64,000 nucleotides of DNA from Marchantia polymorpha subsp. ruderalis (taxonomy: Eukaryota; Streptophyta; Marchantiopsida; Marchantiales; Marchantiaceae). Position 1 is the first letter of the stretch, and the number at the start of each line of letters is the position of its first letter. The position numbers and the translations under genes were made by a program. The stretch is from contig AP031356.1 of the NCBI GenBank assembly GCA_037833965.1, forward strand, positions 9,818,501 through 9,882,500. Reading direction: 5' to 3'. Shown here piece by piece: positions 48,219-60,734 of the stretch. The notes beneath the pieces are model-generated. The model was not told where the DNA came from, did no database searches, and saw only the letters and a program-made list of their open reading frames with translations.

Positions 48219-51200
48219 CAATTTCTTAATGGTTTACGGTTTTCCGTAAACCCTAAACTTGGCAGAACAATTACAGAAAGGATTTCTTCGCCAGTAATGT
48301 GTCAACAATATTTGAAGTTCCTGCGTGGTTGGAGAACCACGACTTTTAGCACAGGCAATTCAAGGCACGATTCAGAAAGAGATTATTTATAATGGAAAAC
48401 TAATATAGACGATCTCTCTCTTAATGTCCTGTTCGCGCTTGCGAATGCTGTATCTCAACGACCTTGGACTTCCTTCTCAAGACCGTGATCTTCTTCTTTT
48501 GTAGAGGATGCAATCCCGGTCACTCTTTTTATCCAGTCAGTGTCAAACTTGGAGATTAGGCAGCCCCATTGGTTAGTTCATTGCGCATTTTTGACCCATT
48601 CCTGGGACTTGATGGCGATAGACGTGACAGTTGTATGTCTGTTAGGATTGCCATGTATCACATAGGAAACACTCGCACGGCTATGAAGTGTTTTCTGACA
48701 ATTAATCGGTCACAAGTCTTCGAAGGTGTGATTCATGATGTATCACGTTCCTTGAAACTCTCAAGGTTAATTACGTGAAGAGATTAGAAACTTCTGGATA
48801 GTGGCTGGAAGTGACTACACGAAATGAGGAATGATTAGTTTCTAAATGTTAAGGAGTCAAACAGGGACGATAAGCCAGTTTCAGACAGTAACACAAAATG
48901 TTCTCATTTCTTGTTACAAAGGCTGTTGTTGTCATTGTTAGCAGCATGGACTTGTACACAGTTATGTACATTTTTCCTTCAAAATTATCAATGATGAGCC
49001 CAAGTTGGATAACCATCTCCATCTTGTATAGACAGAAAGTTTAGATTCAATTCCACCACTTTTCTTCAAGACAATAGGATATGGAAATTTGCTTGCCCTC
49101 TTTCCTCCAGAGCTATTTGTCTGCTGCCGTCTTTGTATCCAATATTGATGTGTAATTCTTGCGCCTGCGAATTTGTATGCGGATAATATAGTAAGACTGG
49201 AAATCTCATTCCTCTGTCTCGTAGCTCATCTTAGCGAGGGAGATACGATTGACGTTGAAAGGCCTCATGGTCATGTACATCTAGTCAATGCAGTAGTTTC
49301 ATACTCGCAGTGGTTTCGCACGACAGTTGGGTATGTGGCGCGAATGTCAACCCCGAAACACATGTCAAGCTCGAAACAGGCAATAAATTGTTAGGACCTT
49401 ACAAAGAAATAAACAGTCAAATTGATTGTTTTGTTGATACAGAGGAGCAAATTTAAATTTTTCACAGTTCTGAACCTCGAAGACAGACAACATCCACAAA
49501 CTGAACAAAAAATCGTCAAGAAACTTGGACTCCTTTTCACAGGGCATATAATCCACCATCATCAGAGAGTTCGAGGTTCAGTTCGCGCAGGCAGAGGCTG
49601 GCCCCCCAGTGATCAAACAATTGAATCCCATCATGGTCTGAACTAGCCATATTCAGAGAGGACGGTTCAAGGAGTTGGGTCGAAGACTACGAAAATTTAT
49701 GATCCGAGTGGGGCAGCGCCAAAGTCTATCAACTGGAGACGGAGGACCCCTCTCCTTACCCCCACGAGCTTGGTTCAGAAGTCCATCCAAGTCTTAATCT
49801 TAAGGAAAGGATTGGGAGAGAACTTTCCGCAACTGCGCTGCTATGCATGCATGGTCAAGGACCTGTAATGGATCGGTGTGCCCGTGTGGATCGTCCTCCA
49901 CATTGTCGAGTTCTCTGTGCGTTGACTCGATCGGCTCATCACTTGCCAAAGGCAACTACCATATCAATATTTCCCTGAAAAAGTGTTTAGTTTATTAAGT
50001 TAGATTCGTTTGATCTCTATATCTTTTGATGTAGTTCGATACATATTACTTGTATTCTTTATTTTTGTTTATTTACTTTAGTAACAATCGAGTATGCGTT
50101 TTCTGCTTATACTTTTAAATTATTTATCTAATTTCATCGTTTGCTATATAGTTACATCAAAGTCCTACATTGCTTAAGCAAACATTTTTTTTTTATCATA
50201 TTTACATGTTTAATATGCATGCAATAATATAGTTTATGATACGATTTTTCATAATAAGCGTGTAACAAATTTTTAGAAAATTATAGGGAATAAGAAATAT
50301 CTCTACACAGATGTCTTTAATCACAAGAAAAGTTAGTTATACCACTGAATTTATGTATATAACAACAATCGTAATTTTAATAAGTCTACTGTAGAGTTTC
50401 AATTCTTTTTTCAATTTGATATGATTAATTTTTAATAGAATTGTGCATTTATGTTGAATTTTCAATTCGTGTGTTCCTTCATTAGAGAATGTTACAATAA
50501 CGCGTGATTTACTTTTTCAATGCAGCAGATTAACATGCTTCGCGACGGCATTTGAGAAGCCCAATTCTGTTCGAGAACGAGAACATTTTGTGCCAAAATC
50601 AGAAATCGTTTGTTTTCCGCGCTCAAAAAAATTCTATCAATCTCAATCAGGCGCCTCGTTCGCTGCCGGTTTGCCTGATGCCGTAAGGTTGTTGTGGTCA
50701 TTTGACTTCGGGTGATGGAACTGCACCTTTCCTCTGCCTTAGTGGTCGCTATATAGTGATGGAGATCAGAGCTATTCATCCAGAATTCACCGCTGGTACA
50801 GGCGATGGATCCGTGACAGGGAAAAGAGCTCCGCCGAGGACAAGAGGGAGAGCTGATAGATCATAGACTGAGAAGAAAGAACTCCGAGAAATCCGACCCA
50901 CAACAATTGTGGGAGGTACCCCAGAGCTGGAATCACCTTCTCGAGTTCTCTACTCAGAGAAATTCCTTGCTTTGCGTCACACATATCTTCCTTAGGTAAC
51001 CCGTTGTTTGCGAGCCTTTCTCAACTCGTAACTAAATTCCCCGTTGTTCGAAGTCGTCGATCTCTTCCGATCGATGCCATAACGCTGACTCGATACACTG
51101 CCAGACGTCTGCTCTTCGGGTCCGAAGCTTATCTCAGACATACACCTTCGACTTTTGACACAATCATGGCTGTCGAGGAGACATCATATCGTCATCAGAC

Positions 51201-51947
51201 ATGCAGGTCATTCTTGATGTCACGCAGAAACGATCACCGTACACGGAGTCCATAAAGGCGACCAGAACGTGCGAATCTCAGTGTGCAGATTTGTGAAACT
51301 GAACTGTGGCTGCCGAAATTCTCAGGACTTTAAATTTGGAGAGATATGAAACTTTGATGCTTATTACTTTTCATCTTGACATCTTGCCCTCTGCAAAGCA
51401 TGGCCGGCTGCGATCGCTTGGGAGTTGCGCCAAAGATCGACCGCATGTATGTAGAGAGCACTTACTCTTGTTCTCTTGATACATCTCCCCGTCGAGGCAC
51501 ATGCCATTTGAGTCCATTTTAAGTTCTGCATCAGAATTTAAAATAAGAGAAATTTCATGCATAGAAGCAATTAGCATCAGTGATCATTGAATGAATCATG
51601 GCATTCGTGGAAAGAGAATATGAAAGAGTGAGAATTTTGATGAATCTGTCTGATGATTGAAATTTGAGTAATCTCTTTCAAGTCCCTCAAAGAGAAATGG
51701 AGAGGGACTTAAACGTACTTAGCGACTTTCTGATGGTATGCCCATTTGTTGCCAGCAGCCTTGGATGACTGCAGGACGAGCAGTCGATGAGAATATGCTG
51801 ATCATTGTGCCATATGTATAAAATCTTTAAAGAGTAAAGACACAAAACTCCTTTGTCGGAGGCATGTGTAAAGTTGAGGTATACACACCATAACACTATA
51901 TCGAGCTAAACTGATACGAATGGCGAGGGCGGACGTAATTCCGTTTA
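48219..51947. other. Spacer downstream of IMP2, nothing recognised
   Basis: Mixed-composition DNA, with an AT-rich section at about 49,980-50,500. Open frames of 65-95 codons occur on both strands (for example 50,492-50,779 minus and 51,004-51,255 plus) but show no domain, signal peptide or splice pattern that I can support. Confidence 0.45.
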
Positions 51948-52363
51948 GGCCTTGGAAAGGTAAAGGTAGAGCCAAACGGATTACTCGATAATTATCTTGT
52001 AACCGAAAAAACAAAAATATGGACATTCTCATAATTATTCAGAATGTAATTGTGCACATTTTACTAAAGTGATCCAAATAAATTGTACTAAACATGTAAA
52101 TTATCTCTAATTTTTACCCTTTAGGGCAGAGATAATAGGATAATTATATGGTAACCTTGATCTTTTAACCTTTAGAGTAGAGGTAATAGAGGAATTACCG
52201 GGTAACTTTGATATAACAGTAACTTTTAAACCTTTAAGAATTCTTATCACGTAATTACCCTAAGGTAAAAGTAGCCAATAGTGACAAGAGTAAGGTAAAA
52301 GATAGAGTAAAGGTAGAGGTCCATGGCTTACCCGGTTACCTTTTACGTTACCTTGCCCAAGCC
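51948..52363. mobile_element. Putative 416-bp MITE with imperfect terminal inverted repeats
   Basis: The left end GGCCTTGGAAAGGTAAAGGT and the right end ACGTTACCTTGCCCAAGCC are imperfect reverse complements, and both are flanked by TA. Inside are GGTAACC/GGGTAAC-type motifs and two diverged direct repeats of about 55 bp (around CCTTTAGGGCAGAGATAATA and CCTTTAGAGTAGAGGTAATA). There is no coding capacity. A TA target duplication would fit a Tc1/mariner-like or related family, but the ends are too imperfect to be sure. Confidence 0.5.
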
Positions 52364-52547
52364 TACTCCTTACTTGAGTTTCCATGACGAATTCCTTCGT
52401 GGTATTCCAATTCTACTTTATAAACGGAGTTTTAACTGATTTTTCCACAATTTTAGTGTTGTATTCTCTCTTGTTGCTGTACAAACCCACCAAACCCATT
52501 GATCCAATATGTATTATAGAATAGTTTTATAAGTTTTACTAGTTCAC

Positions 52548-53185
52548 CGTCGACAAGTTTGTCATCAACAAAAACCATAACAAGGCAAACTTAAAATCGT
52601 TTGTGAAGTAGAAACACAAACACACAACGAATTCTTCATCAATTATATAACCATAATATTGTGTATAGAATAAAGCATAAGCATGCGACAAGTTTTTCAT
52701 CAACAAGGCATATTTAACATTGTTTTGTGAAGTAGAAGCACAATCACACAAAATACATTGACAACGCACAATATTGTTTATAGAATAAAACACAAGCAAG
52801 CGAAAAGTTTGTCATAAAAAAAGCAAACTTAATATGGTTCATGTAGTAGATATATAATCACACAAAGAGTTCGACATCGACCACACCAAATATTTTTTAT
52901 AGAAAAACAAGCATAGTAAGAATTTGCCATCAACGAAGGCAAGTTTAATACATTTCATAAAAAAAAAACACAATCACTTGAGGAATTCTACATCAAAAAC
53001 TTAAAATATTTTTTTTTAGAGTAGAAATACAAACACAGTAAAAATTTGCCATCAACAGAAGTAGGTTTTAAATTATTTATAAAAGAAACACAATCACATG
53101 ATGAATTTCACATCAACAACTTAAAGTATCATTTATATAATAGAAACAAAAGACCAGGAAGAATTTGCCATCTAACACGCAAGAA
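52548..53185. repeat. Satellite-like tandem array, unit of about 115 bp
   Basis: TTTGTCATCAAC / TTTGCCATCAAC motifs, each followed by AAGGCAAACTTAA-type sequence and then ACACAATCACA, recur at about 52,557, 52,692, 52,806, 52,920, 53,045 and 53,163. Intervals are 111-135 bp. Copies are AT-rich and considerably diverged. Confidence 0.78.
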
Positions 53186-55700
53186 CACAAGGTAGGCTTT
53201 TGTACGGACGGATTTAGTTGCACAAACTTATACATAGCCCCTATATATGGCTTTCATAGACTCAGGCAGGTGTCATCCTACAGTGAGCCCTCTCGGAAGT
53301 TCTTCTTTTCTCTGCGAGTCTACTCTTTTTGAACCAAGATGGAAGAATGTGCGGGTAGCTACCCGGGCAGTTTCCTGATTGGCGGAGTATGAAACTTAGT
53401 TTTTCCGGTGGAGAGTTTTCATTGAACTAGATCTCTCCACTTTCCGGCGGAGCGATCTAGCGATGGACTATAAGAACATCTGGGCATCCATCTGCACTCA
53501 ACTACGAGGGGAATCCCTATTCTCACAACCTGGTCGACGTCATACTGACCACCATAATTCCTCACAATGGAACTGTTCAACCGATGCTTGAAACTGTGTG
53601 GGCCACCTTGAAATGTTTCCCGACAGCAGATGTAGTAATAACCCAGTGCATGGATGAAGCTTTATTTTCTGAACATGATAAATCAAAAAATTTGTGCCAA
53701 TGAACATGTAAGCTCTAATATCCATATAGATTTTAACAAAATGCCTTTTTTTTCCATTATGTACCAACCCTTGCTATAAAATGGCAAAGGAACCAAGAGA
53801 GGAGAGAATTTCAGGCTTAACATACAAGCAATGAACAAAGTTTTCAACGCAGAACGGAATTGTTTGGCATGATCGGCTATCGAGCTTTGAGTTATTTTGT
53901 TTTAGTCACTTGCGTGCTATAAGATATCGAGTAAAAAATATCCTGAAGTCGATGATTTTGCTCTGCCTTTGCGATCGAAGTCAGCTTAAAGGGTAGAATC
54001 AGCTTAGAAGGTAGAATCATACAAACTTGTTGAAAAGACGATTAAAGTTATTTGTGGAACATTTGAAGAGTTAACTTGCGTTTGAAGGGCACCTTACCAT
54101 ACTTATGGCTACATATGTCTTGATGAATATACTTTGATTGGAATCTTCTCTTCACTTTATGTTATCCACAAAACTTGAAAAAAGTGGCGGTGAGACCTTG
54201 TTGGATGAAGTCACGTCTGAAGAACATGGCTTCACGTGTTTTCAATCATTTGTTTGATACCTAGCAGTGGATCATAAGCATTGTTTAAATCTTAATTAAA
54301 GATGAATTTATCCAGCATCCATGTATAACTCTCGCTCTTCACGCAAAAGCTATGTTTGATCCAAATTGTAATATATGATTTATAAATATTTATTACATAT
54401 TGGAACATCACTTGAGTTCATGCGAACTATATGCTAGGACATATATAAGTTTTTTCTAAAAGGAAAGACAAAGTGATCAAGAATACTTTGCTCGTGCATT
54501 TATTCTTTCTACGACATAGTACTTTGATAGTTTATTCAGACAACGACGAACTTAGTGAGTTCAAAACCGTGCAGACCAAATAGAAAAATACGCATGGTAC
54601 AAGAAAAGTTGAATTTTCCTTTTGATGAAAGTTGATTCTTGCTAGACGCACTGCACTCACATGCTCCTGTGTATTTCTTTCTGCACAGGAGCATGTAAGC
54701 TTAGTTAAAAAGTAAAGATCTTATGGATGAGACCCGAGTTCATCCAATTATTATCATGCTAACGTAGAGCTGTGGACGGTGTGGTTGATAATGACAGCAA
54801 ATTCAAAACACTAGTCTGCTAGAGGAGATTTTTATTACAATCAATGGATCAGCTGTTTTTTACGTCCAACCAGATTCCAATGTATATTATAAGAGCTTCC
54901 CTATAAAGTAAATTGATTGTAAGGTTTCACTATCTTACTAGATCCTACATTGCTTGTAAAAGTAGCTTGCAAACCCAGTATTCTTATTTCAACAAAACTA
55001 ATCAATATGACGTTAGGTACTCGTGATGGTATTCAAATCAATGTCTAAAACTTATCTTCAAACCCTTAAATTTCCCCATTAAAATCTGACGACTGTAACA
55101 TCCACTAACAATCAATCTTACTAATTTTTCTCACAAAAATACTTCAGATCTTCAACATACTCACCTCCTGAAATCTGGAAACAAGATGAACTTCTTCACA
55201 TGATTTACACGAAGATTTGCAGCTGGGCTTATTCATACACAACTTTTTCAATTGTGACCGGAAACTTGTACAATCTTTCACTATTTATGTTTTAGGTAAA
55301 ATAATTCCTACAAACAAATCATGTCCAAGTCAACATATTGATAGCTTCAAAAGATACAATTATTGATATAGTTGACTTTCGGGGTGGATGTATGCACAGT
55401 CATCGTACAAATTGATTCTTACGGATCAAGAATGTGTAATGAGAGTACAGAGAAACTTGCATATAGGAGTCACATCCAACTCGTCAGTTTTCTACAATTC
55501 ATTTCACATACTAAATATTAGCATGAGCACTTCCTACAGATTTGGCAATTAATAATTGAAGACAAGAGTATTTTATGATAATAAGGTTGACTCCAATAAT
55601 GCTTTTACAACTGTGTTGTGATTTTGGTCCGAGAACTATAATGAGGACCACCGTCTTCTTACTCAAGAGTTGAGTTCACACTGAACATATGTCAATACTC
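53186..55700. other. Spacer before the MULE relic
   Basis: No gene is recognised. A TATATA-like element near 53,243 and a 13-bp perfect inverted repeat with 12-base spacer at 54,659-54,696 (ACATGCTCCTGTG) are the only distinct structures seen. Confidence 0.45.
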
Positions 55701-56029
55701 CTATGGGATGGCTAACTCTCTTGAAAAACTGTGATGATCTCTCAAGCATCCTACAAAAATCATCTCTGCTACATACCGGATCCATAAGAAGATACTACTG
55801 TTGAAAACTGATGATGGTTGGTTCGAACTGTTTTTTTCAGTTTCAACGTTCACATACAGGAGTTCAAACCATGAATAATACATCCATCCGTCTGACGGGT
55901 GTAGAAGATGTGTGGTAATGTTAAATAACAGAACGCGCGGAGTTGTTATAGGGATACTGCCCAAGAAGTGAAATATAAAAGAAGTGAATTTTCCACGTTC
56001 ATCACAAATCCACTTACCTGAATTCAAAA

Positions 56030-57881
56030 TTAGTAAGTTAGATGTACTTGTGGAATACCATTAAGCAAAAAGAGACTTCCAAAATGTAATAACTCCATAT
56101 AGGATGCAAATGTTACAAACTTACACTTAGCCATACAAGATTTCCACTCTGTTTGGAAGTACTTCACGAATTGTGACTCAGAGAGCTGACAATTTTTGTA
56201 AAATAATAGAAGCTTCATCGCAGCAGACCTTTCCACATCAAATTCTTCTACATCAATAGTCAATGTGCTTCCAAAGCACAGGTCTTCTAATGCAGCATTC
56301 ATAATAGCTCTCTTTTCATGATCACTCACAACCTCAATCAATTTCTTTGTCCATGCTTTTCGAACATGATATATGCAAAGAAATACGGGATATGTGGAAA
56401 AACAATGTCTAGGGCAAGTCTCTTATTGTCAACACAATCCGTCATGAAGCAGGAGGGTATCCATCCAAGGATATAATGTTGGACCATCTTCTTCACTGCA
56501 GGTAACAATTCCACCAGATCTTGTGTTTCTTCTTTTTTGAGGAATCCAAAAATAGTAGTATGTCCGTGTTCATATTCGTCACACACCATAAGGGTGTACA
56601 GTGGATACTGCATCGCAAAAATAACGTATAAACGTATGAGTTTGCTGCTAGTAGTTGTCTACAAAGTACTCATCTTCATTGATACTAGGTTAAACTTGAT
56701 AAAAATAAATGATTTGTTATTTTTATGTATTGATAAGCTAGACGTGATCAAGGTATATAAAACAACATTTACAGCACACATTGAGAAGTTCAATAACGTC
56801 TTACTGGACATGTTAAAGCTCCAAACCGTCATTTTTTCAAGTGTCTTGCACATATTTTAAATTGTGAAGTAGAATATACATAATCATGGAAGCCTGATAA
56901 TAAAAACATCAGAATGGACAAGTAGAATATTACCTTATACTTCTGCGTGCCATGCGTTCCATCTATAGCAACACAAGCTCCACTTTCATGTTTTAGCAAC
57001 CATTCTAGGAGCAAGGGTATTGTAACAGCAAGCTTCAATGGTTTAAATGGATCACTTTTTGGTGCTTGATATAGAACAATTTGAGATGAATTCGCTTTCA
57101 TCCATAACATCTATGTGCCTTCTCCAAGTTTCTTTGCCGAGTTCCAATTTGATACTATACACATCAGCAGATGTGATATAATGATCTCTAATAGGGGTCC
57201 CTTGCACATAGCATAAGCTCTGATGATTTTCAAACAGTGCTTTTGCAGCACGCATAAGAATTTATGGAAGAGTTAAACCTCTTCTTAATTCGCATTCAAC
57301 CCATTCCCAGGCAAAGAAACGTAGAAAATATTAGACAACGTGCTTGCGTAGCGTCAAAGTTTTACAAACTGTAATAACAGCAAACTTATTGTACATATTA
57401 CAAATATGACAGGCGATTAACTGTGAACGATAAATAAATACATTAAAAATATTACAAATATGCCGTTACCTGCACTCGGAGGATAAATTGTGCGTCATCT
57501 GAGATGGCAAGCTAACACTATCCCGACACGCTGTGCCATGACAAGCTACACCTGCAGCATTTACATGTCTTTTATGCTTGTATAGCAACTTCGTGGTCCC
57601 TGGTGGAATGTGATCATTAGGCAACAGTTTAATGGCACTAAACCTGTATTGACAACCCTTGTGGTGAGAATCATGATCTAATCTATCCCTGCTACCTGGA
57701 TCAAATTTTGCCTTTGTTGATGGATCTTGAATAAAATTTGAGCTAAGCATACTCTTCTTGCCCATGTCTTGAGTACCATATTTGCAAGAGTACATTGAAT
57801 ACGATTCCCAACGGTGCCTAGCCCCTCCATCCTTGTTTGAGCAACGTGTCATAAATTCCGTCTTCGCATCACTATAACAAA
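56030..57881 (-). pseudogene. Broken Mutator-like (MULE) / FAR1-related transposase gene
   Basis: Minus-strand blocks in order: 57,881-57,472 with a Cys/His-rich region (MTRCSNKDGG, HHKGCQYRFSAIKLLP, LYKHKRHVNAAGVACHG); about 57,255-57,105; 57,110-56,930 ending with the first catalytic Asp motif (CVAIDGTHGTQKYK); 56,613-56,385 with YPLYTLMVCDEYEHGHTTIF and the second Asp region (CFMTDCVDN); and 56,385-56,030 with HVRKAWTKKLIEVVSDHEKR. This is the order of the MULE transposase domain. Two frameshifts are visible: near 57,100 (the frame changes between RRHIDVMD and KANSSQIVLYQAP) and near 56,385 (IPYFF to FLCIYHVRKAW). The 333-bp insertion at 57,882-58,214 splits the first visible exon. The exon's upstream end resumes at about 58,223-58,232 after a CTTTCAG acceptor and is in frame once the insert is ignored. 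The third catalytic residue was not located. It is non-functional. Confidence 0.82.
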
Positions 57882-58214
57882 GGGAATTGCTAGGCACACA
57901 CCCCCCCCCAAAAGAGTGATGACCGCCCGTGACCTTAATAGCACGCTCAAATCGACAGAAGTAGCCGTCTCACTCGCAGAGGCACCATATCACTAAAGAT
58001 GGAGCCACCGCCGCTGGATCGCGTCTACGCGTCGTTGGAAGAAGCTGAGACGGAGATTTTTGCCTTTGCTCACATGAAGGGGTACAGCTTGTTTGACGAA
58101 GCGCTGGCATGTTTCGACGCAGAAATGTTTAGCTTTTGGTGTTTTGACGCAGAAATGTGCTTTGTGGACGAATGGATGTATGCACAGGAGGGGGGTGTGT
58201 GCCTAGCAATTCCC
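57882..58214. mobile_element. Non-autonomous DNA transposon: perfect 25-bp TIRs, 8-bp target duplication
   Basis: The left end GGGAATTGCTAGGCACACAC plus CCCCC (57,882-57,906) is the exact reverse complement of the right end at 58,190-58,214. ATAACAAA occurs immediately outside both ends (57,874-57,881 and 58,215-58,222), a clear target-site duplication. Removing the element and one duplicate restores the host exon frame (AFCYSDAKTEF). An 8-bp duplication fits hAT or MULE elements. The right-hand C/G tract has six bases and the left about nine, so the tract has changed length since insertion. The element is too small to be autonomous. Confidence 0.93.
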
Positions 58215-58235
58215 ATAACAAAATGCCTCTCCTGA
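57999..58235 (+). CDS. Truncated FAR1/MULE-transposase N terminus carried by the 333-bp element
   Basis: An ATG opens 78 codons beginning MEPPPLDRVYASLEEAETEI, followed by FAFAHMKGYSL. This resembles the start of FAR1-type and MULE transposase DNA-binding domains, where a short EEAE helix is followed by a GY(S/A) strand. The rest of the zinc-binding domain and all catalytic parts are missing. A 30-bp tandem duplication (CFDAEMFSFW then CFDAEMC) follows, and the frame runs through the right terminal repeat into flanking DNA before stopping. It reads on the strand opposite to the interrupted host gene. It is best explained as the remnant of a longer parental transposase after internal deletion; I do not expect a functional product. 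Confidence 0.6.
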   Translation: MEPPPLDRVYASLEEAETEIFAFAHMKGYSLFDEALACFDAEMFSFWCFDAEMCFVDEWMYAQEGGVCLAIPITKCLS

Positions 58236-59962
58236 AAGAAAATCGTTAAGCCTCTAGCTTTTGATGTAGGCCGTCCCATTCGATCAATTCAAGATTAACG
58301 AATTGAAAGGGTCATCCCACGGTGGATCCTGCACAATCCATCTTGCCTCCATGCTGTCACCACACCTGCAAAAAGCACATGAAATGACAAGAAAAGGACA
58401 AGCACGAGCTCTGGCACGAGCTTCTCACAGCACTGACACTGGCACCCAAAAGTGATGTCAAAACATCGACGAGCTGGAGGACATAGATGTGACACTATTT
58501 TCAAAAATCCTAAACTTTGCCGCCTAAAATTTTGTCGCCACAATGTGTTATCATTGTTTGAATTACAAATATTACAGTTTGAATTTATTATGTATTCCAA
58601 CTAAGCTATCCCTCCTGAGGTTTAGTTTTAGTTTAACTAAAACAACGGCCTCTACAGTGACGGCCTCTACATGCCTCTACATGGTTGTTGAAATTTAATC
58701 CGGTTGACGGCATCTATATGATTGTCTGGAAGTCGGATCCGCCTACCCTCAAGTCCCCAAAACTGAGATAAAATCCGGCTTACTCGGGGCTCTCCGAATG
58801 GAGCATGAAGCAAGAAAGAAAGAGTAGAAAGAAATTGGGATCCCTAACACCTGGCAGTACGGCAATTTGTATAAGGGCCAAACCACACGACCGGCAGCGG
58901 CATCAAATCCTCGCTTGTTATTGGCACCCGAGCTTCCCCCTTTACCACACGGGAGGGAGTGGCAATTTGATATATCCTAGGTGGCAAAGAAATCGACTTC
59001 TCAAAACTACCGACTCGAAATCCGGTTTTTCCGGAATATATAGACTCCACGTGTACTTTCGCGCCTTCGTGGGTTACTCTTCCAAAGACTTCTCACCGCT
59101 GCGTTGCAATTAGTAGAGATATTTTTCCCTTTTCACTCCAAAGGTAGTGTGGTAGAGGTTATGGAATTTTAGTAGGCCAACTTAGGTCTACGAAAACGTG
59201 GTTTTCTTATAGCTGCCGGTAGTGTGGTAACGCCCTAAGTTTGTGCAACTACGCGAGTAGCTTTTGTACTAGTCAAGCTCGACATACCGTAGAACGGGAT
59301 GTCCAGCTGGCATTCTACATTAGTAACAAGTAGTGGAGACACTTTTATATAGCCTAGAATAACTTGGGAACCAAGATCGGCTCTTCTAACAGGTAAGCTC
59401 GACGCACAACCTCACACTCTACAATGATAATAGAAAGGAGTCGAAGTCTTTTATTTAACCTATAAGAACAAGTTCTTATAGGTACAAGAAACCTAATGAA
59501 TGCGGCCGGCCACACGCGCCATCCCTTACGAGACGTGCCGAACGTAACGGGCAGTTGTAGCGTAGTCGCGCGCTATGTTTCGAGCGCGGAGGCTTATTTG
59601 ATCGCTAAGTAATTAATCGGTAAATCATCGATAATTAATCGATAATTGCGAAAATCACATTAATCGGTAAATAACACCAAAATCCATGTGCTCGATCCTT
59701 AGATAATTTCCGTCTGTTGTTCTCGGTACGTTTCCAGGTCCCGGGACTGACCTTCTGATCTGCTCACTCTTCCTCAGATTTAGATGACGGTGAATTTCAA
59801 TCTAGTGGCAATTTAGTGGCAACAGTCAAGGTTCGAGGCTCGAGGATTCCATCTCATGCACCGCTTCGGCCACAGGAATTGTGTGATTCAAAATTCCAGG
59901 ATTGCTGCTCCGCTTCCCTCCTTCTTGCATTGGAGCCGTGAACTAAACCCCATAAACACCTT

Positions 59963-59990
59963 CCGACCGACCGACCGACCGACCGACCGC
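59963..59990 (+). repeat. CCGA tetranucleotide microsatellite
   Basis: About seven CCGA units in tandem, with no coding context. Confidence 0.9.
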
Positions 59991-60703
59991 TTTGACGAAT
60001 CATGGCGTGCACCAACGCAAAAGTTCATGCCTGCATTTATTTATTGACAGCCGTTCCGACCTCCATTGCAGGACTAGCATCACTCCACGACGGGACGGGA
60101 CGAGACGACAGTGAATCGATGAGTTTCTATGCCAATGCTTTTTCGACGATGACGTGATGGACATCTTCATTACGCTGTAGCTTCTCGAAGTGCGTCACGA
60201 GGAAGGCATTTGATGATTTGGGCTCAATAATTTATGTTGTCTGAATGTTTGCATGAATTGCTCACGGATGACAAGGAGAATCTGAATCCTCTCGGTACAT
60301 TGCGGCAGCTACTTTCGAGGGCGGCAACAGCTGTGGTCGCCCTCGATCGTGGGATGCGAATGTGTATCTCCCCTCGAGATTTCCCATGCTCTTCACAAGT
60401 CGCAGATACGCGTAAAATTTCTGGTAGAAAGTAATCAGAAGATTCAGATTCGAGCATGTCTTTGGGAGTTTCAGCAGGCACCCGGCAACGACTGTGAGTG
60501 AAGCTTGGAAGCATGCATCACGAGTACAGGTGTAGTCTCACTTACTTCCGGTCATGACCCTCGAGCTCGAGGGCCTCGGAGATTCTGAGCGAATTCAGCT
60601 ACTATCCTGGTATCAGAGATCCAACGAGTAGGTCAAGCACCAGACGAGGAATCGTTACTCATCATGAACGAAGCAAGATTGACGTTTCTGAACGTGATCG
60701 TTT

Positions 60704-60706
<3 letters not shown>

Positions 60707-60734
<28 letters not shown>
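60707..60734 (+). repeat. AG dinucleotide microsatellite
   Basis: An uninterrupted AG run of about 14 units. Read on the opposite strand it gives a CT tract about 400 bp downstream of the phytocyanin stop codon. Confidence 0.9.

Noticed and set aside
54659-54696. 13-bp perfect inverted repeat as a transcription terminator
   Set aside because: Hairpin terminators of bacterial type are not expected here and no adjacent gene ends at it.
57882-58214. Local inversion of an exon of the MULE-like gene
   Set aside because: The opposite orientation of the FAR1-like start first suggested an inversion between short repeats. The ATAACAAA duplication outside both ends and the restored host frame fit insertion of a terminal-inverted-repeat element better.
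59458-59483. 12-bp inverted repeat with AA spacer
   Set aside because: It is short, AT-rich and without context, so it was noted only within the spacer entry.
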